Assembly (NCBI GenBank): GCA_964481825.1
Contig: CAYZUE010000033.1
Location: forward strand, 1 to 13,527
DNA: 13,527 nt
Origin: CAYZUE01 sp964481825
GTDB lineage: Archaea; Hydrothermarchaeota; Hydrothermarchaeia; Hydrothermarchaeales; JALUUU01
Reading direction: 5' to 3'
The notes under the pieces were generated by a model. That model was given only the letters and a program-made list of their open reading frames with translations. It ran no database searches and was not told where the DNA came from. Each line of letters begins with the position of its first letter. Position 1 is the first letter of the stretch. This document shows, piece after piece, positions 7,323-13,527 of this stretch. The position numbers and the translations under genes were made by a program.

Positions 7323-8237
7323 CTATACCATATCCAACCAAAAGTCATATCTGTTGTCTTCACCTTTGGTAATCTTAAAGAAACTTTTCTGTAGACTCTT
7401 AGTTATTGGTCCTGGTTTACCAATCTCTATTTCATCAATTTCCCTTATGGGTGTCAATTCAGCTGCCGTTCCTGTGAAAAATACTTCATCTGCTTTATAC
7501 AAGTCACCCCTAGTAAGGTCGGTTTCTGCTACGTTGTAGCCGCTGTCGTTTGCAATTTTTATTACTGATGCCCTTGTGATACCTGGAAGTATACTAGCAT
7601 GCTTAGGAGGAGTATATACCTTCCCATTTTTAACTAAAAATATATTCTCTCCAGGACCTTCTGATACAAATCCCCGATTATCAAGCATAATTGCTTCATC
7701 ATATCCGGGCTTAAGTGATTCAACTTTTGCAAGTATTGAGTTTATGTAATTTCCTGTTGATTTAGCAGATGGAGGTATGCTATTTGGGGAAATCCGCTGA
7801 TAAGATGATATCTTTACTCTAATTCCATTTTTCAATCCATCTTCACCTAAATAGGTTCCCCATGGCCATACAGCAATACTGACGTTTACTTTAGAGTTCA
7901 ATGGATTCAAACCCATCTCCCCATACCCTCTAAATGCAATTGGTCTTATGTAACACTCTTTTAATTTGTTTGCTCTTATAAGATTCTTTATAGCATCAGA
8001 AATTTCTTTTTTTGAAAAAGGAATTTCCATAAAATAAATCTTGGCAGAGTTGTAAAGTCTATTAATATGCTCATTAAGCCTAAATATCGCAGGCCCTTTG
8101 GAGGTGTTATAACATCGAAGACCTTCAAACACGCCTGATCCATAGTGCAATGCGTGTGTTAAAACATGGATTTTAGCGTCTTTCCAGTCAACTAGATTTC
8201 CATCCATCCATATTTTTTCAACCTCTTTTATAGACAA
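7323..8237 (-). CDS. ilvE: Class IV branched-chain-type aminotransferase
   Basis: This 304-residue protein matches the branched-chain amino acid aminotransferase family (PLP fold-type IV), which transfers the amino group between glutamate and Val/Leu/Ile keto acids. Motifs seen: HALHYGSGVFEGLR (residues 28-41), the PLP lysine in SAKSTGNYINS (K159), EGPGENIF (193-200, with the conserved Glu), and the C-terminal FFTGTAAELTPI loop. The start is TTG at 8237, preceded by AGGTGG; the first in-frame ATG (codon 11) would remove the first strand. It lies between riboflavin genes and coenzyme M genes on the same strand, 81 bases before cysteate synthase. Ordinary IlvE is the default; because the neighbouring pathway needs an aminotransferase to turn cysteate into sulfopyruvate, a role there is possible. 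Confidence 0.88.
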   Translation of the reverse strand: MSIKEVEKIWMDGNLVDWKDAKIHVLTHALHYGSGVFEGLRCYNTSKGPAIFRLNEHINRLYNSAKIYFMEIPFSKKEISDAIKNLIRANKLKECYIRPIAFRGYGEMGLNPLNSKVNVSIAVWPWGTYLGEDGLKNGIRVKISSYQRISPNSIPPSAKSTGNYINSILAKVESLKPGYDEAIMLDNRGFVSEGPGENIFLVKNGKVYTPPKHASILPGITRASVIKIANDSGYNVAETDLTRGDLYKADEVFFTGTAAELTPIREIDEIEIGKPGPITKSLQKSFFKITKGEDNRYDFWLDMV

Positions 8238-8265
8238 GGTACCACCTTAATTAAATCCTAAAGAC

Positions 8266-8275
8266 TATATTATAA
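8266..8275 (-). promoter_or_regulatory. Probable TATA box of the aminotransferase gene
   Basis: The minus strand reads TTATAATATA here, about 30-38 bases ahead of the TTG start at 8237, in a 68-base gap after ribB. A transcript beginning about 25 bases downstream would just include the AGGTGG ribosome-binding site. Confidence 0.45.
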
Positions 8276-8305
8276 GTAATTTTGTTAATTTTTTTAAAAG
8301 AAATT

Positions 8306-8998
8306 TTAGATTCGTCCATTCTTTTTAATCTTCTTTATGATTTCCCTACCTTCAATAAACATGTAACCTTTTTCTTCTGCATAAGCTAGAGCTTGATCTT
8401 TTGATAAGGAATTTCCATTGTCTCCAAGCATCTCACATATAGTTGCCATTGGTATTATCCCAGACCGTTCCATCAATTCAACGCTAAGTTCTGTGTGACC
8501 TTGCCTGTTCTCTAATAATCCCTCAGCCGCTCTTAAAAGTGATACATGGCCTGGAGATCTAAAATTCAACCCAAATTTGGTATTTGATCCACTTGTAATT
8601 ACTTCTTTCCCTACTTTAGCTAATTCTCGAATTGTTAAAGCACGGTCTTTATCTGTAATTCCCGTGAAAGTTCCCCTGTAATTCACTGTTATTGAAAAAG
8701 AAGATTTTTCATCATATGGGATGTCATCTGCTTTTAGATCGTTTAGAACATTATATCGTCCGGAGGAGTGCTCCAATATGTCTACTAGGAAGGGTATACC
8801 CAAGCCTTTTGCAATGTTAGGATGGATAGCAATACAAATAAGACCTCCTCCGTCCTTTCTCATTAATCTTATGTGATCCTGATTGATGAATTGACTTCCT
8901 ATAACGATGTCAGTTTCTCCTTCTCTACCATCATCATCATAAATGAGGATTATTTCCCCTTTTTTTATAGCATTTAGAACTTTTCCCATTGTTTGCAT
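8306..8998 (-). CDS. ribB: 3,4-dihydroxy-2-butanone 4-phosphate synthase
   Basis: It converts ribulose 5-phosphate to the four-carbon precursor of riboflavin plus formate. I choose ATG 8998 (230 residues) because GAGGT at 9007-9011 lies eight bases upstream; a TTG at 9013 in the same frame would overlap the previous gene and contain that site. Motifs, numbered from ATG 8998: the acidic metal/substrate loop DDDGREGETD (residues 21-30), TGIT..DRA.TI (112-123), FRSPGHV (146-152), and GHTELSVEL (167-175) with the metal-binding His and nearby Glu, then MERSGIIPMATICEM. There is no C-terminal RibA (GTP cyclohydrolase II) domain, as expected in archaea. It starts four bases after the rbkR stop, so the two form one operon and RbkR may control it. 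Confidence 0.93.
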   Translation of the reverse strand: MQTMGKVLNAIKKGEIILIYDDDGREGETDIVIGSQFINQDHIRLMRKDGGGLICIAIHPNIAKGLGIPFLVDILEHSSGRYNVLNDLKADDIPYDEKSSFSITVNYRGTFTGITDKDRALTIRELAKVGKEVITSGSNTKFGLNFRSPGHVSLLRAAEGLLENRQGHTELSVELMERSGIIPMATICEMLGDNGNSLSKDQALAYAEEKGYMFIEGREIIKKIKKNGRI

Positions 8999-9002
8999 TT
9001 TG

Positions 9003-9662
9003 TCATACCTCAATTTTAACGGTTACGGAATCTCCATCTTTTAAACCTTCTTTGATTCTAACTTTGGATGATGCTATAAATTCTAATGAATCAAAGCTGT
9101 GATGGGATCTAGCAGGAATTATAATTGCTCCTTCGGTACCTTTTATATAAGCCTTAAAGCATTTGACTGAACCAAAAGTACGATTGTTATGATCAAAACC
9201 TTTTATCATTATCCCCCTTTGTTCCCGTATTTGCTGACTTATCCTAATATCTTCATTAGTACTTAACTTAATATTAAGAGTTCCAGGATATGGTTCAAAT
9301 CCAAGTTTTTCTTGAAATTGTTTTTTATATCCCTTAATTTCCATATAATATCGTCCCTCACCGAGTCCCGATGAAATTACCCCAGTAATAAAAAATTCGT
9401 TTGATTTTCTGATAATAAATATATCATTTATGTCTTGTTGAAGGTTACGGATTACCTCAACTCCTTTAGAAGTTAACCTCACCATTTGGCCATTGTAGTG
9501 AACTTCCCGACTAATATACCCTTCTGATTCTAGTTTTTGAATTTTTCTTGCAGCTGTTTGTTGACTAGTTCCAAGGTTATGGGCAAGTCTACTAGAAGAT
9601 ATTTTTACACTACCTTGACAACATCCTAATTTTGATAGAAATATTAAATAGGAAATATCCAT
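9003..9662 (-). CDS. rbkR: HTH-riboflavin kinase (RbkR-type, CTP-dependent)
   Basis: This 219-residue protein joins a winged-helix DNA-binding domain (about residues 1-75; recognition region SRLAHNLGTSQQTAARKIQKLE, 24-45) to an archaeal riboflavin kinase domain (about 85-219). The kinase makes FMN from riboflavin, using CTP in the archaeal family. It shows GVISSGLGEGRYY (94-106), PGTLNIKL (126-133), the IIPARSHH segment (181-188) and the closing KDGDSVTV strand. The same domain order is known as RbkR, a dual regulator and enzyme that represses riboflavin genes. The ATG at 9662 has a modest GGGA upstream. It heads the ribB operon and sits beside a perfect inverted repeat between its TATA box and gene start, which fits self-repression. 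Confidence 0.93.
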   Translation of the reverse strand: MDISYLIFLSKLGCCQGSVKISSSRLAHNLGTSQQTAARKIQKLESEGYISREVHYNGQMVRLTSKGVEVIRNLQQDINDIFIIRKSNEFFITGVISSGLGEGRYYMEIKGYKKQFQEKLGFEPYPGTLNIKLSTNEDIRISQQIREQRGIMIKGFDHNNRTFGSVKCFKAYIKGTEGAIIIPARSHHSFDSLEFIASSKVRIKEGLKDGDSVTVKIEV

Positions 9663-9686
9663 AGTCCCAACTCATTATTAAGTAGC

Positions 9687-9702
9687 TTATCAATTTTGAT
9701 AA
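9687..9702. promoter_or_regulatory. Perfect inverted repeat, probable RbkR operator
   Basis: TTATCAATTTTGATAA is a perfect palindrome with seven-base arms around two central bases. It lies directly downstream of the rbkR TATA box (9704-9712, minus strand) and upstream of its start codon, where a bound repressor would block the start of transcription. RbkR proteins bind such symmetrical sites as dimers; that this protein binds this site is inference. I noticed no other perfect copy in the window. Confidence 0.55.
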
Positions 9703-9703
9703 A

Positions 9704-9712
9704 TTTATATAA
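9704..9712 (-). promoter_or_regulatory. TATA box of the rbkR-ribB operon
   Basis: The minus strand reads TTATATAAA. A start of transcription about 25 bases downstream falls near 9683, leaving a leader of about 20 bases before the rbkR ATG at 9662. The inverted repeat at 9687-9702 lies between box and start point. The sequence is also TATA-like on the plus strand, so it could have a second role toward the gene at 9758. Confidence 0.55.
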
Positions 9713-9727
9713 AAAATTACCTGAAGA

Positions 9728-9735
9728 TTTAAATA
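9728..9735 (+). promoter_or_regulatory. TATA box of the UPF0182 gene, probably leaderless
   Basis: TTTAAATA is centred about 27 bases ahead of the ATG at 9758, so transcription should begin at or next to the start codon. No ribosome-binding site precedes this ATG. The box faces away from the rbkR promoter, making 9663-9757 a divergent promoter region. Confidence 0.5.
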
Positions 9736-9757
9736 CCCCTTTGAATTATTATGACCT

Positions 9758-12448
9758 ATGAGACTAACAAGTTACCTGTTTCTTGCAATTGCGCTAACCG
9801 CTGCTATAATTATACCTTCATTTTTAGGACTTTATATTGATTATCTTTGGTTCCAAGAGGTAGATTATACCTCAGTATTTCTTACTATATTAAAGACTAA
9901 ATTACTTCTTGCAGTTTTAGGATTAGTCTTATTTTTTGCGATTATCACTCTAAATGTAAAATTAGCTCTGAGAAATACGCTAGGTGAAAGTGGTAATGCT
10001 TTTAAGAATATAAGTCTAGGAATGATTCTCGTTTTTAGTTTTTTTATTAGTTTTGGTATAAGTAGCGGTTGGGAACTGACACTTTTGTATTTAAATTCAA
10101 CGTCTTTCAATTTGACGGATCCTATTTTTCATAAAGACGTCTCATTTTACTTTTTTGTTTTACCTTTTTATAAATTCGTTTGGAGTATTTTCTTTTATGG
10201 ATTTGTGCTAATTGCTATTGCATGTGGGATAATATACGTTTTATATGGTCAACCAAAAGTTGAAGAAGAAGTTGAAGAAGAAGTTGAAGAAGACTCTTTT
10301 AACAGATTTGACCGTCAATTCAATGTTGAGATTCCCAAATTATCTTCAGGAGCTCTTTCCCATTTAGCTTTTCTTGGAGGCATAATTCTCGCTTTTCTAG
10401 CTCTCGGATATATTTTAGATAGGTATTCCATATTATATTCGACTAAGGGGGTTGTTTATGGGGCCGGTTATACGGATATTAAGATTCAACTTCAATTATA
10501 CACAGCATTAGCTTTAGTAGCAGGTATTGCATCAATCCTTTTTTTTATAACTGCAAAAAGACTGGATTATCAACTACCCATCGTAGGAGTTGCTTTGCTT
10601 ATTATTGTAGGATTACTAGGAAGTTTAGCAACAGGTTTAGTACAAAGTTATAGAGTTGAGCCGGATGAATATAATTATGAAAAACTATACATTGAACATA
10701 ATATAGATTTTACTCTTCGAGCATATGATTTACAAGGGATAAAAGAGGTTGATTTTCCTGCTCAATATGACTTAACATCAGAAGATATTGAGAATAATAA
10801 ACTTACAATTGATAACATTAGACTTTGGGACTGGAAGCCTCTCCTTCAAACCTATAAACAGGTACAGACAATAAGAACTTATTATGAGTTCAATGATGCT
10901 GATATCGATAGATATAATGTCAACGGAGATTACAGACAAGTTTTAATTAGTCCAAGGGAATTTGATATAAATTTATTGGATGAAAAATCTCAAACTTGGG
11001 TTAACAAACATCTATTTTATACTCATGGGTATGGGATTGCCATGAGTCCAGTTAGATACATTTCAAATGAAGGATTGCCAGTTTTATACATCCAGGACAT
11101 CCCACCAAAATCTGCATTATTCGAGGTAACTCGCCCTGAAATTTATTATGGTGAATTGACAAGTGATTTTGTTGTAGTTGACACAACTACCACTGAATTC
11201 GATTATCCAAAAGGAGACCAAAATATTTACACTGTTTACAAGGGGGCCGGTGGGATAGATATAGGTTCAAGTTTCAGAAAGGCGTTATTTGCCGTAAGGT
11301 ATAATTCATTTAAGCTTTTTGTTAGCAAATCTTTGAAAAAAGAAAGTAAAATACTTATTAATAGGGATGTTCAAACAAGAGTTGAAACTGTAGCTCCTTT
11401 TATGAGCTATGATCGTGACCCATATATTGTTCTATCAGAAGGAAAATTATTCTGGATTCTTGATGGTTACACAACATCTAATAAGTTTCCTTATTCAGAA
11501 CCATTTAAAGATATAAATTATCTTAGAAACTCTGTTAAAGTTGTTGTCGATGCATATAATGGGGATTTAACCTTCTATGTTATAGACACCCAAGATCCTC
11601 TTATTTTAAGCTATATGAAAATCTTTCCAAATCTCTTTAAACCATATGAATCAATGTCCAAGGATTTACAAACACATATCCGATATCCTGAAGATCTCTT
11701 TAGCGTTCAAGTAGAAAAATATAGAAGTTATCATATGAAAGACCCAAGAGTTTTTTATAATAAAGAGGATGTATGGGATGTTCCCAATGAACTTTATGAA
11801 GGGAATCGTATAGTTATGGATCCCTATTATCTAATTACTAAGCTCCCTGAAGAAAATCAAGAAGAGTTCATTTTACTTTTACCTTTCACCCCTCGAGGAA
11901 AGGATAATATGATATCCTGGATGGCCGCTAGAAGTGATGATGATAAATATGGGGAGCGGATAGTCTATACTTTCCCAAAAGAGAAGCTTATTTATGGGCC
12001 TATGCAAGTTGAGGCAAGAATTGATCAAGACCCAGAAATAAGCCAACTTTTTACCCTATGGAGTCAAGTTGGCACTCGAGTAATTAGAGGTAATCTTCTT
12101 GCAATTCCTATTGAGGATTCCCTTTTGTATATTGAGCCCATCTATCTTAGGGCTGAACAACCAGGAGCATTGCCCGAACTTAAACGTGTAATTGTATCTT
12201 TTGGTGACAGGCTCACGATGCAAGAAACTCTTGAAGATGCTCTTGCAATTATTTTTATGGGGGAATTGATTGAGCATATTGAGGAAATATCGGAAGATAA
12301 ATCAAATTCAGCACTGTTAGGAGAGGCAATCACACATTATAATAGGGCTCAAGAACATCTGAAAGAAGGCAATTGGACGGGATATGGAAATGCGCTTTCA
12401 AACATGAAATTTTTATTGGATGAGTTAGAAATTAGAGAGAATACTTAG
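9758..12448 (+). CDS. UPF0182-family large membrane protein
   Basis: This 896-residue protein matches the UPF0182 family, whose function is not established; members occur in actinobacteria, cyanobacteria, clostridia and methanogens. The first 300 residues hold about seven membrane segments (near 5-28, 45-66, 85-105, 130-162, 200-220, 245-266, 272-295). The family hallmarks DPIFHKDVSFYFFVLPFY (121-138) and GAGYTDIKIQLQLY (235-248) are clear. A very acidic loop between segments 4 and 5 (168-179) comes from a short DNA repeat. About 600 residues follow without a membrane segment and probably form a large domain on one face of the membrane, ending in helices with a TPR-like look (about 850-890). 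The length is typical of the family. It is followed after ten bases by a PfkB kinase. Confidence 0.9.
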   Translation: MRLTSYLFLAIALTAAIIIPSFLGLYIDYLWFQEVDYTSVFLTILKTKLLLAVLGLVLFFAIITLNVKLALRNTLGESGNAFKNISLGMILVFSFFISFGISSGWELTLLYLNSTSFNLTDPIFHKDVSFYFFVLPFYKFVWSIFFYGFVLIAIACGIIYVLYGQPKVEEEVEEEVEEDSFNRFDRQFNVEIPKLSSGALSHLAFLGGIILAFLALGYILDRYSILYSTKGVVYGAGYTDIKIQLQLYTALALVAGIASILFFITAKRLDYQLPIVGVALLIIVGLLGSLATGLVQSYRVEPDEYNYEKLYIEHNIDFTLRAYDLQGIKEVDFPAQYDLTSEDIENNKLTIDNIRLWDWKPLLQTYKQVQTIRTYYEFNDADIDRYNVNGDYRQVLISPREFDINLLDEKSQTWVNKHLFYTHGYGIAMSPVRYISNEGLPVLYIQDIPPKSALFEVTRPEIYYGELTSDFVVVDTTTTEFDYPKGDQNIYTVYKGAGGIDIGSSFRKALFAVRYNSFKLFVSKSLKKESKILINRDVQTRVETVAPFMSYDRDPYIVLSEGKLFWILDGYTTSNKFPYSEPFKDINYLRNSVKVVVDAYNGDLTFYVIDTQDPLILSYMKIFPNLFKPYESMSKDLQTHIRYPEDLFSVQVEKYRSYHMKDPRVFYNKEDVWDVPNELYEGNRIVMDPYYLITKLPEENQEEFILLLPFTPRGKDNMISWMAARSDDDKYGERIVYTFPKEKLIYGPMQVEARIDQDPEISQLFTLWSQVGTRVIRGNLLAIPIEDSLLYIEPIYLRAEQPGALPELKRVIVSFGDRLTMQETLEDALAIIFMGELIEHIEEISEDKSNSALLGEAITHYNRAQEHLKEGNWTGYGNALSNMKFLLDELEIRENT
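10259..10294 (+). repeat. Three tandem 12-base units encoding an acidic VEEE repeat
   Basis: GTTGAAGAAGAA is repeated twice and followed by a third copy ending in GAC. It codes for three VEEE-type units (the last VEED), residues 168-179 of the UPF0182 protein, in a loop between membrane segments. The length is a multiple of three, so gain or loss of units would keep the frame. Confidence 0.85.
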
Positions 12449-12458
12449 AGGCTTAAAC

Positions 12459-13367
12459 GTGGACATCGTTGGAGTTGGCGCTCTTAATTTAGATAACTTA
12501 TACTGTGTGTCTCGTTTTGGAACTTCCGGAGAAGAGATACCAATAATATCCCATTCTGTTTCTCCTGGTGGTTCAGCAACTAATACAATTGTCGCTTTAT
12601 CTAGATTAGGTATTAAAACCGGTTTCATTGGCGTGGTGGGGAATGACACTGCCGGAAAGACTATTCTTAACAATCTTAATCTTGAAGGGGTAGATACTGA
12701 TTGTGTTGCTCAAACTGGAGAGAATACAGGGAAAGTCATAGCTTTAATAGACAAAGAGGGAGAGAGAACATTATATGTCCATCCCGGTGTAAATGATTCA
12801 TTTCAAATAAACAATTCTGTTACTAGATTAGCTAGAAAAGCTAATTTTTTACATCTATCTTCTTTTGTTGGTGAAACTTCATTCAATTCCCAAAAAAAAT
12901 TATTAAAAAATATAAAACCAAATAATGTTAGTTTTGCTCCTGGCATGTTATACGCTAGGAAAGGGATGAGAGCTTTAGAGGAAATAATTAGGATTTGTAA
13001 AATACTGTTTTTAAACCAAGATGAATTGAGGATTATGACGGATAATGGGCTCAGGGAAGGGTCTAAAAAACTTTTAGACTTAGGTGCAAATACTATAGTT
13101 GTAACCCTTGGACAACGAGGATGTTATATCAAAAGTGCAAAAGAGGAATTGACTATCGAGGGATATCCCTCTAAAGTAGTTGATACTACTGGAGCTGGTG
13201 ATGCTTTCGCTGCTGGATTTATTTATGGAGTTCTTTCTAATTATTCATTAATACAATGTGGAAAATTTGGAAATAAACTAGCTTCAATCAGCATAAGAAA
13301 AGTAGGAGCTATTGCTAACTTACCTACCATAAATGATTTGGATAGTTTCATTTCCTCCTTAAGATAA
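12459..13367 (+). CDS. PfkB-family carbohydrate/nucleoside kinase
   Basis: This 302-residue protein is a ribokinase/PfkB-family kinase that phosphorylates a sugar or nucleoside with ATP. The N-terminal substrate motif is PGGSATNT (residues 36-43), the mid-protein NQDEL (186-190) matches the family N..E motif, and the C-terminal signature DTTGAGDAFAAGF (242-254) holds the anion hole and catalytic base D248. The GTG start follows GAGG at 12448-12451, which overlaps the stop codon of the UPF0182 gene, so the two are likely co-transcribed and coupled. Substrate cannot be decided by motif: ribokinase, archaeal nucleoside kinase and ADP-dependent sugar kinase relatives share these features. Its 3' end overlaps the AbrB-like ORF on the other strand by 20 bases. 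Confidence 0.88.
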   Translation: MDIVGVGALNLDNLYCVSRFGTSGEEIPIISHSVSPGGSATNTIVALSRLGIKTGFIGVVGNDTAGKTILNNLNLEGVDTDCVAQTGENTGKVIALIDKEGERTLYVHPGVNDSFQINNSVTRLARKANFLHLSSFVGETSFNSQKKLLKNIKPNNVSFAPGMLYARKGMRALEEIIRICKILFLNQDELRIMTDNGLREGSKKLLDLGANTIVVTLGQRGCYIKSAKEELTIEGYPSKVVDTTGAGDAFAAGFIYGVLSNYSLIQCGKFGNKLASISIRKVGAIANLPTINDLDSFISSLR

Positions 13368-13503
13368 TATCGTCATTCTTTGATTCAGTTTGTGATCCTA
13401 ATATAACCTCAACATCATCTTCTTTTTTCCACTTTATTATTCGTATTAAATCTCTTGGTATAATAACAAAATATTGGCCTTGTGTCGTTTTTTTTTATTT
13501 CAT
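13348..13503 (-). pseudogene. AbrB-like small ORF interrupted by TAA at codon 3
   Basis: On the minus strand the frame from ATG 13503 reads Met-Lys-stop, then continues open for 48 codons to TGA at 13348-13350. The open part (KKTTQGQYFVIIPRDLIRII, then KWKKEDDVEVILG) is a clear AbrB/SpoVT swapped-hairpin DNA-binding domain, the kind used by antitoxins and small archaeal regulators. There is no ATG, GTG or TTG after the stop. A TATA-like TTTAAATA at 13520-13527 sits at the right distance for leaderless start at 13503, so the Met is plausibly the real start. The stop lies against a run of nine A residues, where sequencing or replication errors are common. Either the gene is broken, the base is an error, or a non-standard start is used. 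Confidence 0.6.
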
Positions 13504-13519
13504 ATTAAATAAATAAAAT

Positions 13520-13527
13520 TATTTAAA
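13520..13527 (-). promoter_or_regulatory. Possible TATA box of the AbrB-like ORF
   Basis: The minus strand reads TTTAAATA at the window edge, about 20 bases ahead of ATG 13503. The spacing is a little short but compatible with a leaderless archaeal transcript. It is cut by the window end, so any upstream element is unseen. Confidence 0.3.

Noticed and set aside
8999..9013. TTG start of ribB overlapping rbkR
   Set aside because: The GAGGT within this stretch is better read as the ribosome-binding site for ATG 8998, which leaves a normal RibB length.
12056..12673. Minus-strand open frames inside the UPF0182 and PfkB genes
   Set aside because: They lie opposite well-supported coding sequence, have no family-like content and no start signals.
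1..13527. CRISPR array, tRNA, rRNA or insertion sequence
   Set aside because: No regularly spaced repeats, no cloverleaf or rRNA-like stretches and no transposase motifs were seen on either strand by eye.

Overview
The window is archaeal and AT-rich. Evidence for this is a CTP-dependent (archaeal-type) riboflavin kinase with a winged-helix domain, TATA-like boxes about 25-30 bases ahead of genes that lack a leader, oligo-T termination, and coenzyme M and heterodisulfide-reductase genes. A cysteate-synthase-like enzyme beside a fused sulfopyruvate decarboxylase, together with an HdrE/HdrD pair, points to a cytochrome-bearing euryarchaeon of the methanogen, ANME or alkane-oxidiser type (Methanosarcinales-like route to coenzyme M). 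The exact lineage cannot be fixed from this window alone.

Layout. Positions 2-121 hold the 3' end of an unidentified gene. Positions 171-2181 carry hdrE and hdrD, which overlap. Positions 2319-3916 hold three small plus-strand redox-type genes: an AhpD/CMD-family protein, a cytoplasmic DsbA-like thioredoxin-fold protein and a PNPOx-like flavin-binding split-barrel protein. Positions 3917-9662 form a minus-strand block read right to left: rbkR (HTH-riboflavin kinase), ribB, ilvE-type aminotransferase, cysteate synthase, fused comDE, and a signal-peptide-less NMT1/SsuA-like binding-protein-fold protein. Positions 9758-13367 are plus strand: a UPF0182 membrane protein followed closely by a PfkB-family sugar/nucleoside kinase. 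Positions 13348-13503 (minus) hold an AbrB-like ORF whose third codon is TAA.

How the genes fit together. The minus-strand block joins riboflavin supply (rbkR-ribB, probably autoregulated through a perfect inverted repeat at 9687-9702) to coenzyme M synthesis (cysteate synthase to ComDE). The last three genes are joined by 4-base start/stop overlaps. The aminotransferase next door could be ordinary IlvE or could serve the missing cysteate transamination step. The binding-protein-fold gene is the best candidate in the window for an undescribed role in coenzyme M synthesis. The HdrD homologue keeps a complete first CCG cysteine set but has lost two cysteines of the second, so it may not be a standard CoM-S-S-CoB reductase. 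No gene-free stretch exceeds about 160 bases. I saw no tRNA, rRNA, CRISPR array or insertion sequence.
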